Source of the DNA: Okapia johnstoni
Lineage: Eukaryota > Chordata > Mammalia > Artiodactyla > Giraffidae
DNA length: 64,000 nucleotides
NCBI GenBank assembly: GCA_024291935.2
Contig: CM044310.1
Location: 115,020,213 to 115,084,212, forward strand
Direction: 5' to 3'
Shown here: piece after piece, positions 1-21,842 of the stretch
How the letters are laid out: each line of letters opens with the position of its first letter
How positions within the stretch are numbered: the stretch's first letter is position 1
The notes under the pieces: generated by a model
The model's input: the letters and a program-made list of their open reading frames with translations, nothing else
Told to the model about the DNA's origin: nothing
The model's database searches: none
Translations under genes and position numbers: made by a program

Positions 1-586
1 TTACCTTCATCCCCTCGCCAGAGGGGTGCTGTTTTCCCTGAGCCATGTCAGGTCCAGTGATGGGTACACACTTCACGTCTTCCTCCCCACAAGCCACTGC
101 CCCTCTGTGTCACTGAACTATTCAGGATGCTCTTGTCAAAAGTGAAAGAAATCTGACTCAAGCTGTTGTATTCAGAAAAGGGGATTTTATGGATTTGTGT
201 ATCCATGTTGGGGGAGATCGGGCTTAAGAAAAAATGAAGGGTTTCTCCATCTGCTGTGGATTGGCTGATTTCCAGGCAGTGGGAAAAATAACCTCAGCTG
301 CTCTAAGCTTCCACTTTGGCCCCTCAGAACCAGAGTGGGTGCCGGAGTGCCTCTCTCTCAGCTCCAGGTTGCAAAGTCCCAGGGAAGGATTCTGATTGGC
401 CCAGCTCAGGTCACATGCCCATCCCTTTGTCAGTTGCTATGACCAGGGGCTGAGAAACCTCAAATGGTCCAGCTTAGATCATGTGCTTGCTCCGTGGCCA
501 GGGTCTGGGAGAAGAGCTGCTTGGTGGACAGAGATAATGGCCCGCCTTCCCCACTTCTGTACAGTGAGCCTTGACATTGGATGTAT

Positions 587-705
587 TTTTAAAATTTATT
601 TATTTATTTTTAATTGGGGGATAATTGCTTCACAATATTGTGTTGGTTTCTGCCATATGCCAACATGAATCAGTCATAGGTATATGTATGTCCCCTCCCT
701 CTGGG
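587..705 (-). repeat. Ruminant L1 3'-end fragment
   Basis: In DHX34 intron sequence. The reverse complement carries the L1-BT 3'-UTR signature (GATTCATGTTG...CAATA...) ending in an A-rich tail. The remainder of 1-804 is intron with no other feature I can name. Confidence 0.6.
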
Positions 706-804
706 CGTTTTAAAGTGTCACAGGTTTGTGATCCCTGAGGCCCCCAGTGTTCCCCAGTGGCTCCTATGTTCCCCATTCCTGAGGGGGTTTGACTGTCATT
801 CTAG

Positions 805-12280
<11,476 letters not shown>

Positions 12281-12415
12281 GCCCAGCCCGTCCCGGACCA
12301 GGGCCAAGGCCAGGACTCCCACCATCGCCCCCAGCCTAGGCTCAGAACTGTGGTCTGGGCCCAGCCCCGAGGTGGAGGGAGCATAAATACGTGAATAAAC
12401 TCTCACTGATGGACT
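12281..12415 (+). other. DHX34: DHX34 3' UTR and poly(A) signal
   Basis: A short 3' UTR follows the stop. A canonical AATAAA sits at 12394-12399, so cleavage is expected near 12,410-12,420. A Bov-tA SINE begins about 30 bp beyond. The exact cleavage site is inferred. Confidence 0.8.
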
Positions 12416-12446
12416 CAGGTCTTTGAGCCTGCCCATCCATAAAGTG

Positions 12447-12662
12447 CACTTCCCAGGTAGCGCAGTGGTGAAGAACCCGCCTGCCAGTGCAAGAGATGCA
12501 GGAGAGGTGGGTTGGATCCTTGAGTCGGGAAGATCCCCTGGAGAAGGAAATGGCAACCCACTCCAGTATTTTTGCCTGGAGAATCCCCATGGACAGAGGA
12601 GCCTGGCGGGCTGCAGTCCATGGGTTTGCATAGACATGACTGAGCACATGCACACACACACC
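12447..12662 (+). repeat. Bov-tA SINE
   Basis: Begins 'cacttcccaggtagcgcag', ends near a short CA run, and sits just past the DHX34 poly(A) site. Confidence 0.85.
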
Positions 12663-13243
12663 CAGAAATCAGCAACCGTCTCTGCCGGTCCTCCCTGAGG
12701 TCTGACTCTTATCCCTCCTGTTGCAGCAGCCACCTGATGTGTCCTGGGGTAGATCATGGGAGTTAAGGCTGAGCAGGGACCTCAGACTCCAGGTCCAGGG
12801 TCTGATCGCCCCTGGTGACTGTTCTTCCCGAGAGTCTGTCCTCACAGCCTCTGCTTTCCCTCGAGCTCAGAGACCTCAGACTGGCCCATTCACGTGTGAG
12901 GCTTCGGGAGCTGGGTGGGGTGGCGTCCGTGTTCTGTGCGCCCACGGGCTGCCTGGTCATGGGGGCCATTCTGCTGTGCTGTCCGTGGGCAGTTCTCAGC
13001 CGTCCCCTCGGGACTCCCCGACCACGTCTCCCCCACGGACATCAAAAGGAGAGGGAATGCTGTGAACAATGGTGCAATTAAATTCTATGACTCAGTTTGA
13101 AATCTGGGTGGGGCAGGATGGATGTGGTCAAGACGGAGACCATCGTGGGGTAGAGGAAAGAACAAGAGACACAGTAAGAAAGGAAGAGACACAAACTACC
13201 TGAACTCAAGAAGAAATAGATAAACAGCACAATGCTGGGTATC
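12663..13243. other. Intergenic, no gene seen
   Basis: Moderately GC-rich unique-looking sequence downstream of DHX34. No splice-bounded or database-like coding signal is recognisable on either strand. Confidence 0.6.
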
Positions 13244-13245
13244 TA

Positions 13246-13324
13246 TTGGGTTGGCCAAAAAATTCATTTGGGTTTTTCATAGCAGCCTACGGAAAAACTA
13301 GAATGAACTTTTTGGCCAACTTAA
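13246..13324. mobile_element. Mariner-derived MITE (79 bp)
   Basis: A near-palindrome from 'ttgggttggccaaaaaattc' to 'gaactttttggccaacttaa', flanked by TA at 13244-13245 and 13325-13326. It matches the short non-autonomous mariner elements known in bovids. Confidence 0.85.
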
Positions 13325-13557
13325 TACTAAGGCAGTTTAATTCATAGAGACGCAGAGGACAGGCTTGGATGGATTCACTGGTGACCTCCAGCAGACAGGG
13401 ACTGAAGACATGACACTCAACAATGGCTCATTCACAGTGTGGAAGAGGACGCCTCTGGGTCAGCCCTGCCCTGATGCTGACCCAAAACCCCTTCCTCGAG
13501 GTCTAGCAATTCACTATCAGCCACAGATAAAAAGAACAGTAGTACATCGTGGCCAGG

Positions 13558-14660
13558 TGGCATTTACTCTAGTGATACAAAGTCAATTTAACATTTGAAA
13601 GTCAATTAATGTGATTCACCCTATTAAAAACAGAAAAGGCATTTGACAAATTTCAATACCTTGTGGCCTTGGATAAAGCCCCTTAACCTCTTTGCTCCAG
13701 CGTTTTTTCCCTCTGACAAATGAATGCAGCTGAACTATTTTTCTCAGAAGTTTCATTCTGATACAGAATTCTTGGACTTAAGTTTAATAAATAAATATAA
13801 AAATAAAATTAAACAATTAGAATCATTAATAAAATAATATAATAAAAATAAAAGTGCAAGTAATAAAATGGTAATTGAACTAAATCAAAATTAGAAAACT
13901 GCCCTACAAAAGATACTAAGAAAAACAACAAAAAATGCAAAGGCAAGTGTAGACTTGGAGAAAATACTATATATATATATATATGACAAATATGTCATAT
14001 AATTAACTGTACATATTACATAAATATAGAAACTACGTTCTACAAAAAAATTCAAATCAATAAGACAACTGCTTTATAAGTGGCAAATACTGAATATAAC
14101 CCCCCAAAATAGAAAACCATGGTTAATAAGCCCATGAAAAAATACTTGCCATCATTAGCTATCAGGGAAATGCAATTAAAACTACAATAAATATCACAAT
14201 AACTCTCATTAGAATGGCTAACATAAAAAACCCAACGCTAAGTCAGTAATGTGGCACAAGCAGAGCTCCCATACGTTGCTGGTGGGAGCGTTATTTGGTA
14301 AAATGACTGGGAAAAAAATTCAAGCATCTCCTAAAATTGGACCTGGACACGTCCTCTTATGACCCGGCAGTTCCACTTGTAAACACACACTCCGCAGAAA
14401 CGCACAAGTGTATTGTGTGTTGGCGATAGCATTATTTGTAACTAGAACCCCGCCAAATGCCTATCGACCAAAGAATAGTTAAGTAAATCGTGATCAATTC
14501 TTGCAACAGAAGGGCCTAAACCACAGCTCCATGCAACCTAATGGGGGTTGGGGACAGGGCGGGGCAGCACCAACCAGGCTGCTGGAGGGGGCGCTCAAGG
14601 TTTGTTTCTTGGTCTGGATGCTGGTGGCACAGGTAGGTTTCATTTTCTGGGAAAATTCGC
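13558..14660 (+). repeat. Old L1 LINE pieces, A/T-rich
   Basis: 13558-13652 resembles the L1 ORF2 stretch 'attaatgtgattcaccctat'. From about 13880 to 14660 the text follows a degraded L1 3' region ('catcattagctatcagggaa', 'ttgctggtgggagcgttatt'). Between them is a simple AAT-rich run. No intact reading frame remains. Confidence 0.65.
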
Positions 14661-15035
14661 CAAGCCAAAGATACATGCACTTTTCTGTATATCATGCTTC
14701 AAGATCAAATTTTAAAAGGTGGGTGAATGGATGTCTATCAACTTTGCATTTTGAAAGATCCTGCTACACTGAAATTTTACAAATTCCCTTCAAAGAAGAT
14801 GAAAGCACCCATTTCCCCAACAGCCTCGCCAGCATTTAACCCGGGTCAATCTGGGTCACCTATCAGAATAGACCTGTTTCCCTGGGGAACTAATGAATAG
14901 TAAGAGCTTCTGGAACTGTTAAGGAAGGGCCATAGAATTCACCGTTGAGGAGCTGTGACCCAATTCTGATAGATGCTCTTACGGCCATCTCTGGGCATTT
15001 AGAGTTTCCTCCCTTCTTTCACGTATTTTAAAACC
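14661..15035. other. Intergenic, unassigned
   Basis: No gene and no confident repeat seen; the sequence is A/T-leaning and lies between L1 pieces and a SINE. Confidence 0.5.
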
Positions 15036-15320
15036 TTTTAAAATTTATTTTATTTTTATTTTTGGTTGCACCGGGTCTTCGTTGCTGTGCGCAGTCCTTC
15101 CCTAGTAGTATCAGGGGCTACTCTTCATTGCAGTCTGCCGGCTTTTCATCGCCGTGGCTTCTCTGATTGCAGAGAATGATCTCTAGAGCTCAGGCTCAGT
15201 AGTTGTGACCCACAGGTTTAGTTTCTCCATGGCATGTGGAATCTTCCCAGACCAGGGATCAACACACGTCCCCTGCATTGGCAGGCAGATTCTTACCCAC
15301 TGCGCCACCAGGGAAATCCC
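15036..15320 (-). repeat. CHR-type SINE
   Basis: Antisense copy from 'ttggttgcaccgggtcttcg' to 'actgcgccaccagggaaatc'. Confidence 0.75.
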
Positions 15321-15369
15321 TATTTCTCTAGTTTTAATACTTTGAGTTGGGAAGTCATTTTCAGGGGCC

Positions 15370-16055
15370 ATAACAGAAAAGGGATAGAGACAATAAAAGA
15401 ATGGAAATGTTTTGAGGGGGTAAAGTCGTCATAAACAAAGCCAAAAGACAAGCAGCAGACTGGAAGAGGTGTTTGTAACATCTATGATGAATTGAAGCTT
15501 AAGGTCTAGAATATATAAAGAGCTGCTACAAACAAATAAGAAAATGACAGAGAGCCTAGGAAGGACAGAGTCAAAAGATTTGAGCCCACACAGAAGAGGA
15601 AATAGAAATGGCCCAGAATAATGTACAAAGATGCTAAGATTCACTTGCAATTAGGGGAAATAAGAATAATTAATTCAGTACAGCCTATTTGGAAGGACAT
15701 TCAGGAGAATCTATCAAATGACCTGTAAAAATGCCCCTTCCCTTGGACCAGTAATTCTGCCTCCAGGAAATTATCCTATAGATACACATATGTCTGGAAA
15801 TGACATATGTTCAAGGATATTCATGCCAGCTTTATTTGTAGGAGCAAACGATGGGAAACAGCTTAAATGTATCTCCATATGAAATTGCTTAAATATTAAT
15901 TAAACCCATCCAATATAATGGACCACTATGCAGACATGCCAAACAACATGGCTTTGTACTAACACGAAAAATATCTCCCAAGTTATACTAAGTGAAAGCA
16001 AGCAAGTTACAGAACCATGTGTCAAATGATCCCATTTTTTGAAAAGTGAAAACAT
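15370..16055 (+). repeat. Old L1 LINE 3' fragment
   Basis: Degraded sense L1: 'gaggtgtttgtaacatctat', 'cagtaattctgcctccagga' and 'attcatgccagctttatttg' are recognisable in order. Confidence 0.65.
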
Positions 16056-16066
16056 TTTGTTTGCAT

Positions 16067-16269
16067 GCATGCATGCTGAGTCGTGTCCAACTGTTTGTGT
16101 AGCCTGCCAGGCTCTGCTGTCCACGGGATTCTCCAAACAAGAATACTGGAGCAGGTTGTCATTTCTTCCTCCAGGGGATCTTCTCAACCCAGGCATCTAA
16201 CCCACATCTATTACGTCTCCTACATTGGTAGGCAGATTCTTTACCTGGAACCACCTACCCAGGAAGCCC
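16067..16269 (-). repeat. Bov-tA SINE with 11-bp target-site duplication
   Basis: Antisense Bov-tA flanked by TTTGTTTGCAT at 16056-16066 and 16270-16280. Confidence 0.85.
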
Positions 16270-16394
16270 TTTGTTTGCATCTCACGCTCATGTAACCGAA
16301 TAGAATTACACACCAGCTATAACATATTCACAGCAAACTTAACTAATGGCCATCTCTGCAAAGGGGAGGGAGGGAGAGGAGGAGGGGAGGCAGG

Positions 16395-17300
16395 AAAGAG
16401 TGATTTTTCTTTTTAAATGTATTGAGGTCCAGTTTACGTACAATAAAATGAAAGTTCATTTTGGCAAACACAGCTGTTTAACCACCATCCCAATCAACAC
16501 AGAACATTTTCAACACTCCAGAAAGTTCCATGGTTCCTGCCTCTTATGGTCAGTGTCTTACGCCAGCCTCAGCCCCCGGCCGATCTTTTCTCTGTCACCA
16601 TTTATTAGATTTCTCCTTTCTAGAATCCACGTAAATGGAGTCATACAGCATGTCCTTTTTGCCTTATTCCATTATCTGAATATTCCAAGTCTCTTCATTC
16701 TCTAAATGTTTGGGTTATTTCCAGTGGGGAGATGCTATTTATGAAATAAGGTTGCTATGAATGTTCACATGTAAGGTTTCATGTGGACCTGTTTTCATTT
16801 CTCTTGGGTTAACACTTAAATGACTGGAATTGCTGCCTTAGGTAATTGCTACACTTAAGGTAAGTGTATGTTTATGTTTAAAAGAAACTGCTAAACAGTT
16901 TTCAAAGTGGTTCATCCATTTACCTTCCCTCTCACAGTATGAGTGTTCCAGTAGATCCACTTTGTGGTTTTTAATTTGCATTTCTCTGTTCCCTGATGAC
17001 AAAAGACGTGGGGCATCTTTTCATGTGCATATTGGATATTTAGATCGTCTCTTTTGTGAAGCACCCATTTACGTGTTAGATCTCTTTTCAGTTGGGTTGT
17101 CTTTTTTTCACCCTGGTTTGTAGAGGTTCTTTAGATAGTCTGGATACAAATTCGTGTTGAATGTCTGTACTACCAATGTCTTTTTATTTGTGGTTTGCCT
17201 TTCCATTTTAACGATGTCTGTTGAAGAGCAGAAGTTATTCGTCTTAACATACTTCAGTTTGTCCAATTTTCCTGTACAATTAGTGTTTCTGTATCCTGTT
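16395..17300 (-). repeat. Old L1 LINE fragment
   Basis: Antisense L1 3' region: 'tattgaggtccagtttacgt' then 'ggttgctatgaatgttcaca' and 'tttgcatttctctgttccct'. It is too degraded to code. Confidence 0.65.
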
Positions 17301-17785
17301 AAAGATATCCCACAACTATTTATTGAGCACAGAGTATGTCCCCGGCTCAATTGCTCTAGGAATCCGGACTGGAAGTCTAAACTCAGCTTTTGGGAAGCTT
17401 TCCGTCGCAAACACTTGCACGCATGCGCAGACTGCTTGACGCTATTCTGCGCTTCTGCTTGCTAAGGCTATTACTCTAGAGGGGAGTTTACTGTGATGCC
17501 AATGCCATCCGGGGCGTCAGGACCATTACTTGTTCAGACCTTTTTCAAGATCCTGCACCTTATGCTTTGGTAGTTATGTATTTTTCCAAAGTAGAGCTCT
17601 CCAAATCGTATGAACCTCAGGCCCCATAAAACCTAGATCCACCTCATTATAACAGAAAATTGGAAGCCACAAAGACTCTCATCAGTTGAGTGATGGCTGA
17701 GTAAATTTCACCCTGGAGCTCTCCTTGGTTGTAGAAGAAGCAAAGTCACCACTCAGAGTAGAATCATGGATTCAGCATGGACTAG
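17301..17785. other. Intergenic, unassigned
   Basis: Holds a short L2-like phrase near 17,315 and an isolated CGCATGCGCAG (NRF1-like) at about 17,420-17,430. No coding evidence. Confidence 0.5.
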
Positions 17786-17984
17786 GGGACTCCCCTGGTT
17801 GGTCCAGTGGCTAAGACTCAGAGCTCCCAATTCAGGGGTCCTGGGTTCGATCCCTGGTCAGGGAACTAGATCCCACATGCCAACACCTATGAGTTTGCAT
17901 GCCACAACTGAAGATCCCACGTGCCACAACTAATGCTCGTTGCCGCCAAAATAAGTAAATAAAAATAAATATTAAAAAAAAAAA
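17786..17984 (+). repeat. CHR-type SINE
   Basis: Sense copy, 'ggggactcccctggttggtc' to an A-rich tail at 17,970-17,984. Confidence 0.75.
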
Positions 17985-18000
17985 GCAGAAAATGGACTCA

Positions 18001-18140
18001 GGAGCCAGACGATCTAGATTCAACTCCTAGCCTTGCTACATACTGTGCAACCTTGTACAGGTTACCCAACCTCTCTGGGCATCAACTGCTCCATCTGCAA
18101 AATGGAGGGTAATGAGAATATCTTTCTTGCTGGATTGTTT
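18001..18140 (-). repeat. MIR
   Basis: Antisense MIR: 'gattcaactcctagccttgc', 'aacctctctgggcatcaact', then 'aaaatggagggtaatgagaa'. Confidence 0.55.
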
Positions 18141-18148
18141 CAAAGATT

Positions 18149-19381
18149 CAGTCAGTCAGTTCAGTCACTCAATAGTGTCCGACTCTTTGTAACCCCGTGG
18201 ACTGTAGCACGCCAGGCCTCCCTGTCCATCACCAACTCCCGGAATTTACTCAAACTCAGTCCATTGAAGAACTCATGTTCTTCTTCACTTTCTGCCATAA
18301 GGAAGGTGTCATCTGCATATCTGAGGTTACTGATATTTCTCCCAGCAATCTTGATGGTGATGCCATCCAACCATCTCATCCTCTGTCGTCCCCTTCTCTC
18401 ACCTTCAATCTTTCCCAGCTTCAGGGTCTTTTCAAATGAGTCAGCTCTTTGCATCAGGTGGCCTAAGTATTGAAGTTTCAGCTTCAACATCAGTCCTTCC
18501 AATGAACATTCAGGACTGATTTCCTTTAGGATGGACTGGTTGGATCTCCTTGCAGTCCAAGGGACTCTCAAGAGTCTTCTTCAACACCACAGTTCAACAG
18601 CATCAATTCTTCAGAGCTCAGCTTTCTTTATAGTCCAACTCTCACATTCATACATGACTACTGGAAAAACCACAGCCTTGACTAGATGGACCTTGGTCGG
18701 CAAAGTAAGGTCTCTGCTTTTTAATATGCTGTCTAAGTTGGTCATAACTTTTCTTCCAAGGAGTAAGCGTCTTTTTATTTCATGGCTGCAATCACCATCA
18801 TCAGTGATTTTGGAGCCCCCCAAAATAAAGTCTGCCACTGTTTCCACTGTTTCTCCATCTATTTACCATGAAGTGATGGGACTGGATGCTATGACCTCTG
18901 TTTTCTGAATGTTGAGCTTTAAGCCAACTTTTTCACTCTCCTCTTTCACTTGCATCAAGAGGCTCTTTAGTTGTTCTTCACTTACTGCCATAAGGGTGGT
19001 GTCATCTGCATATCTGAGGTTATTGATATTTCTCCCAGCAATCTTAATTCCAGCTTGTGCTTCCTCCAGCCCAGCGTTTCTCATGTTGTACTCTGCATAT
19101 AAGTTAAACAAGCACGGTGACAATATACAGCCTTGACGTAGTCCTTTTTCTATTTGGAACCAGTCTGTTGTTTCATGTGCAGTTCTAACTGTTGCTTCCT
19201 GACCTGCATACAGATTTCTCAAGAGGCAGGTCAGGTGGTCTGGTATTCCCATCTCTTTCAGAATTTTCCAGTTTATTGTGGTCCACAGAGTCAAAGGCTT
19301 TGGCATAGTCAATAAAGCATAAATAGATATTTTTCTGGAACTCTCTTGCTTTTTCGATGATCCAGCAGATGTTGGCAATTT
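18149..19381 (-). mobile_element. BovB (RTE) LINE, 3' portion, inactivated, with internally duplicated RT segment
   Basis: The reverse strand reads reverse-transcriptase sequence including GIPDHLTCLLRNLY, RQGCILSPCLFNLYAEY and the catalytic YADD box at about 19,000-19,040. The frame is broken. Near the 3' end, a second copy of the YADD-containing stretch (18283-18353) replaces the expected sequence. The 5' part is missing. From family knowledge, BovB is a non-LTR retrotransposon abundant in ruminants. Confidence 0.85.
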
Positions 19382-19459
19382 CAAAGACTAAGTGTATCCA
19401 AAAAAACAAAAGATTAAGTGAATCCATATATGTTATATAAAATGCTTAGAACAGGGCCT

Positions 19460-19550
19460 GGCACATAGTAAACATTATTTGGGTGTTTGCAATTACACCA
19501 AAATGCATGCAACTTCACTTGGAAATTGGAGAGAAATACAGATGGTTCAA
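19460..19550. other. Short unassigned spacer
   Basis: A/T-rich L2/L1-like spacer ('agggcctggcacatagtaaa') between the BovB copy and the next SINE. Confidence 0.4.
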
Positions 19551-19551
19551 A

Positions 19552-19779
19552 GAGCTTCCCAGGTGGCACTAGTGGTAAAGAACCCACCTGCCAATGCAGA
19601 AGATGTAAGAGACGCAGGTTTGATCCCTGGGTTGGAAAGATCTCTGGAGGAGGGCGTGGTCACCCACTCCAGTGTTCTTGCCTGGAGAATCCTGTGGTCA
19701 GAGGAGCCTAGTGGGCTACAGTCCATAGGGTCACAAAGAGTCGGACACGACTGAAGCGACTTAGCACACATGCACGGGC
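19552..19779 (+). repeat. Bov-tA SINE with target-site duplication
   Basis: Sense Bov-tA bounded by ACAGATGGTTCAAA (19538-19551) and ACAGACGGTTCAAA (19780-19793), one mismatch. Confidence 0.85.
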
Positions 19780-19794
19780 ACAGACGGTTCAAAA

Positions 19795-20460
19795 GGAGAG
19801 GAAATTCTGCAATCGGTGCTTAAGACTCCTGACAAATGCTCTTAACTTTTGACCCAGTTCTTGTACTCTTGGGAATGTACCCTAAGGAAATGGCCAGGAG
19901 TTTGGGGAAAAGCATAAGGAAGAGACAAGTGCAAGGCAGGTCCATCAGAGAGCTGTATAGGACAGAAGGAATCATGGTCATGGTCGTGGGGGAGGGAGGC
20001 CTCTGTGTCCACTAACCCAGGGGTCAGAAGCACCTGTAATAATTGGAGCGTGTTTATGTTTGGATGTTTTGTGCAGAAAGCATATAGGCTCTGCCCCCAT
20101 TCACAAGGGGCTTCATCGAACTAACCTCATGCTCAAAGCCTCTTGGGTGGGGCATTCCAGAGGACTTTTTTCCCTTCTTATTACTTTTTCCAGCTTTTCT
20201 AAATGTTATATAACAGAGAATCCTTTTTAAAAAAAGAATTTCCGCAAAAAGAGAATATGCAGAGATGTTTGCTATTATGTTATTGGAAGAAAAAAAAAGA
20301 CCAGAAACAGCCCAGAAGTGGAATAGGAAATAGGTTTTTTACAATCATTCGAATGGCACACCAAACAAAGGGATGTTTCACAGCTTCTAGCAAATTTAAT
20401 TTAGAAAGAATTTAGAATGAGCCAGAGAAATACTCATGATTAGCTACAGAGAAGAATTAA
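19795..20460 (+). repeat. Old L1-like sequence
   Basis: Phrases such as 'gggaatgtaccctaaggaaa' and 'tgttattggaagaaaaaaaa' suggest degraded L1. No gene seen. Confidence 0.4.
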
Positions 20461-20548
20461 AAGGAGACGACATACAGTGACACCCAGTAAAACCCTTGGG
20501 CTCACACAGAAGACTCACAACATGTCCTCGTCTCCCAGGGTACCCCCT

Positions 20549-20581
<33 letters not shown>

Positions 20582-20589
20582 CACACTCA
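20549..20589. repeat. (CA)n microsatellite
   Basis: About twenty CA units with a single G interruption. Confidence 0.95.
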
Positions 20590-20872
20590 CAGCTGCTCTG
20601 GTCAAGGTCAGTGGCGACCTCAGTGGTTAGTCTTTGGTCTTCATCGTAGTTGTCCTCCTCTTAATAATAATCACCAGCTAATGGCTCACTCCTTTTTTCC
20701 CAGGACTAACCTCCTTTTCCCACTCCCAATGCCAAAGCAACCATCTTCTCCAGGAGCAAGTGTGTTCTGCCGTTTCCGCGCCTGCCACGAGCCGAGGGTT
20801 CAGCACTTTGATACCTTCAGGTGCCATGTAGAAATTGGGTGGCGCTCTCACTTCTAAAAAGTCTGGCCGTGG
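20590..20872. other. Intergenic, unassigned
   Basis: No coding or repeat signal I can name. Confidence 0.45.
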
Positions 20873-20998
20873 GACTTCCCTGGTGGTGCAGTGGTGAACA
20901 CTCTGCACTCCCAACACAGGGGACCTGGGCTTGATCCCTGATCGGGGAACTAGATCGCATGTACTGCAACTAGAGAAGGCTGTGCACCGCAAAAAAAG
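20873..20998 (+). repeat. CHR-type SINE
   Basis: Sense copy, 'gggacttccctggtggtgca' to 'ccgcaaaaaaag'. The body is short. Confidence 0.75.
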
Positions 20999-21462
20999 TC
21001 TGGCCCTGTTTCCCCAGATCCTTTCCCCATGTCCCTGCCCTGGCCCATCACCCCCGAAACCCACAGGAGAAGCCTTCCTTGTCTCGCCCAGCTTCTGGTG
21101 ATTTGCTGGCGATCTTTGGCATTCCTTGGCTTGTATCTACACCACTGCAGTCCTCCGTCTTCACGTGACTGTCTTTTCCTTCTGCAGTGTCTCTCCGTGT
21201 CCAAATGTTCCCTTTTAATAAGCAACATTTTTATAAGGAACATATTCACAGTCATGTTGGATTAAGGCCCACCCCCCATGACCTCATCTGAACTTGACCA
21301 TCTGCTAAGACTCTTTTCTAAATGAGGTCATGTTCACAGGTGAGGATTTCAATATATCTCTCTGAGGGACAGAATTCCACTCATAACGCCCCCCAGTCCA
21401 CTTTCCAGGTGGCAGCCTGAGGGGCAAAGCGCAAACCCAATTCTGTCCTTTCTCTGCTCTAC
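20999..21462. other. Intergenic, unassigned
   Basis: Probably an old MaLR-like remnant ('aatgaggtcatgttcacagg', 'gacagaattccactcataac'). No gene. Confidence 0.4.
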
Positions 21463-21841
21463 ATTCTTCCAAGACAATGGAATATTATCAACCACGAGTT
21501 GGAGGAACCTTGAAAATACTATGCTGAGTGAAAGAAGGGAGACACAAAAGACTTCATGTAGTATAATTTCCTGTATAATCAAAAGATTCACATTTATTAT
21601 ATTTTGCTTAATAAGAAATGTCCAGAACAGGCAAATCCATAGAGTCAGAGAAGGGATCAGTGATTAACTGGTACTGGACGTTTGGATGGGGAATCGAAAG
21701 TGAGTGCTAAGTGGTTGAGAGTTTATTTAGGGAGTTATGAAAATGTTCTAGAATCAACTGTGGCAAGGGAAGCATAACTCTGTGAAGACACCAAAGGCAC
21801 TGAACTATACACCTTAAATCGGTGAATTTTATAGTATGTGA
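21463..21841 (+). repeat. L1 LINE 3' fragment
   Basis: 'actatgctgagtgaaagaag', 'tccagaacaggcaaatccat' and 'tacaccttaaatcggtgaat' are the usual L1 3' landmarks, in order. Confidence 0.7.
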
Positions 21842-21842
21842 A

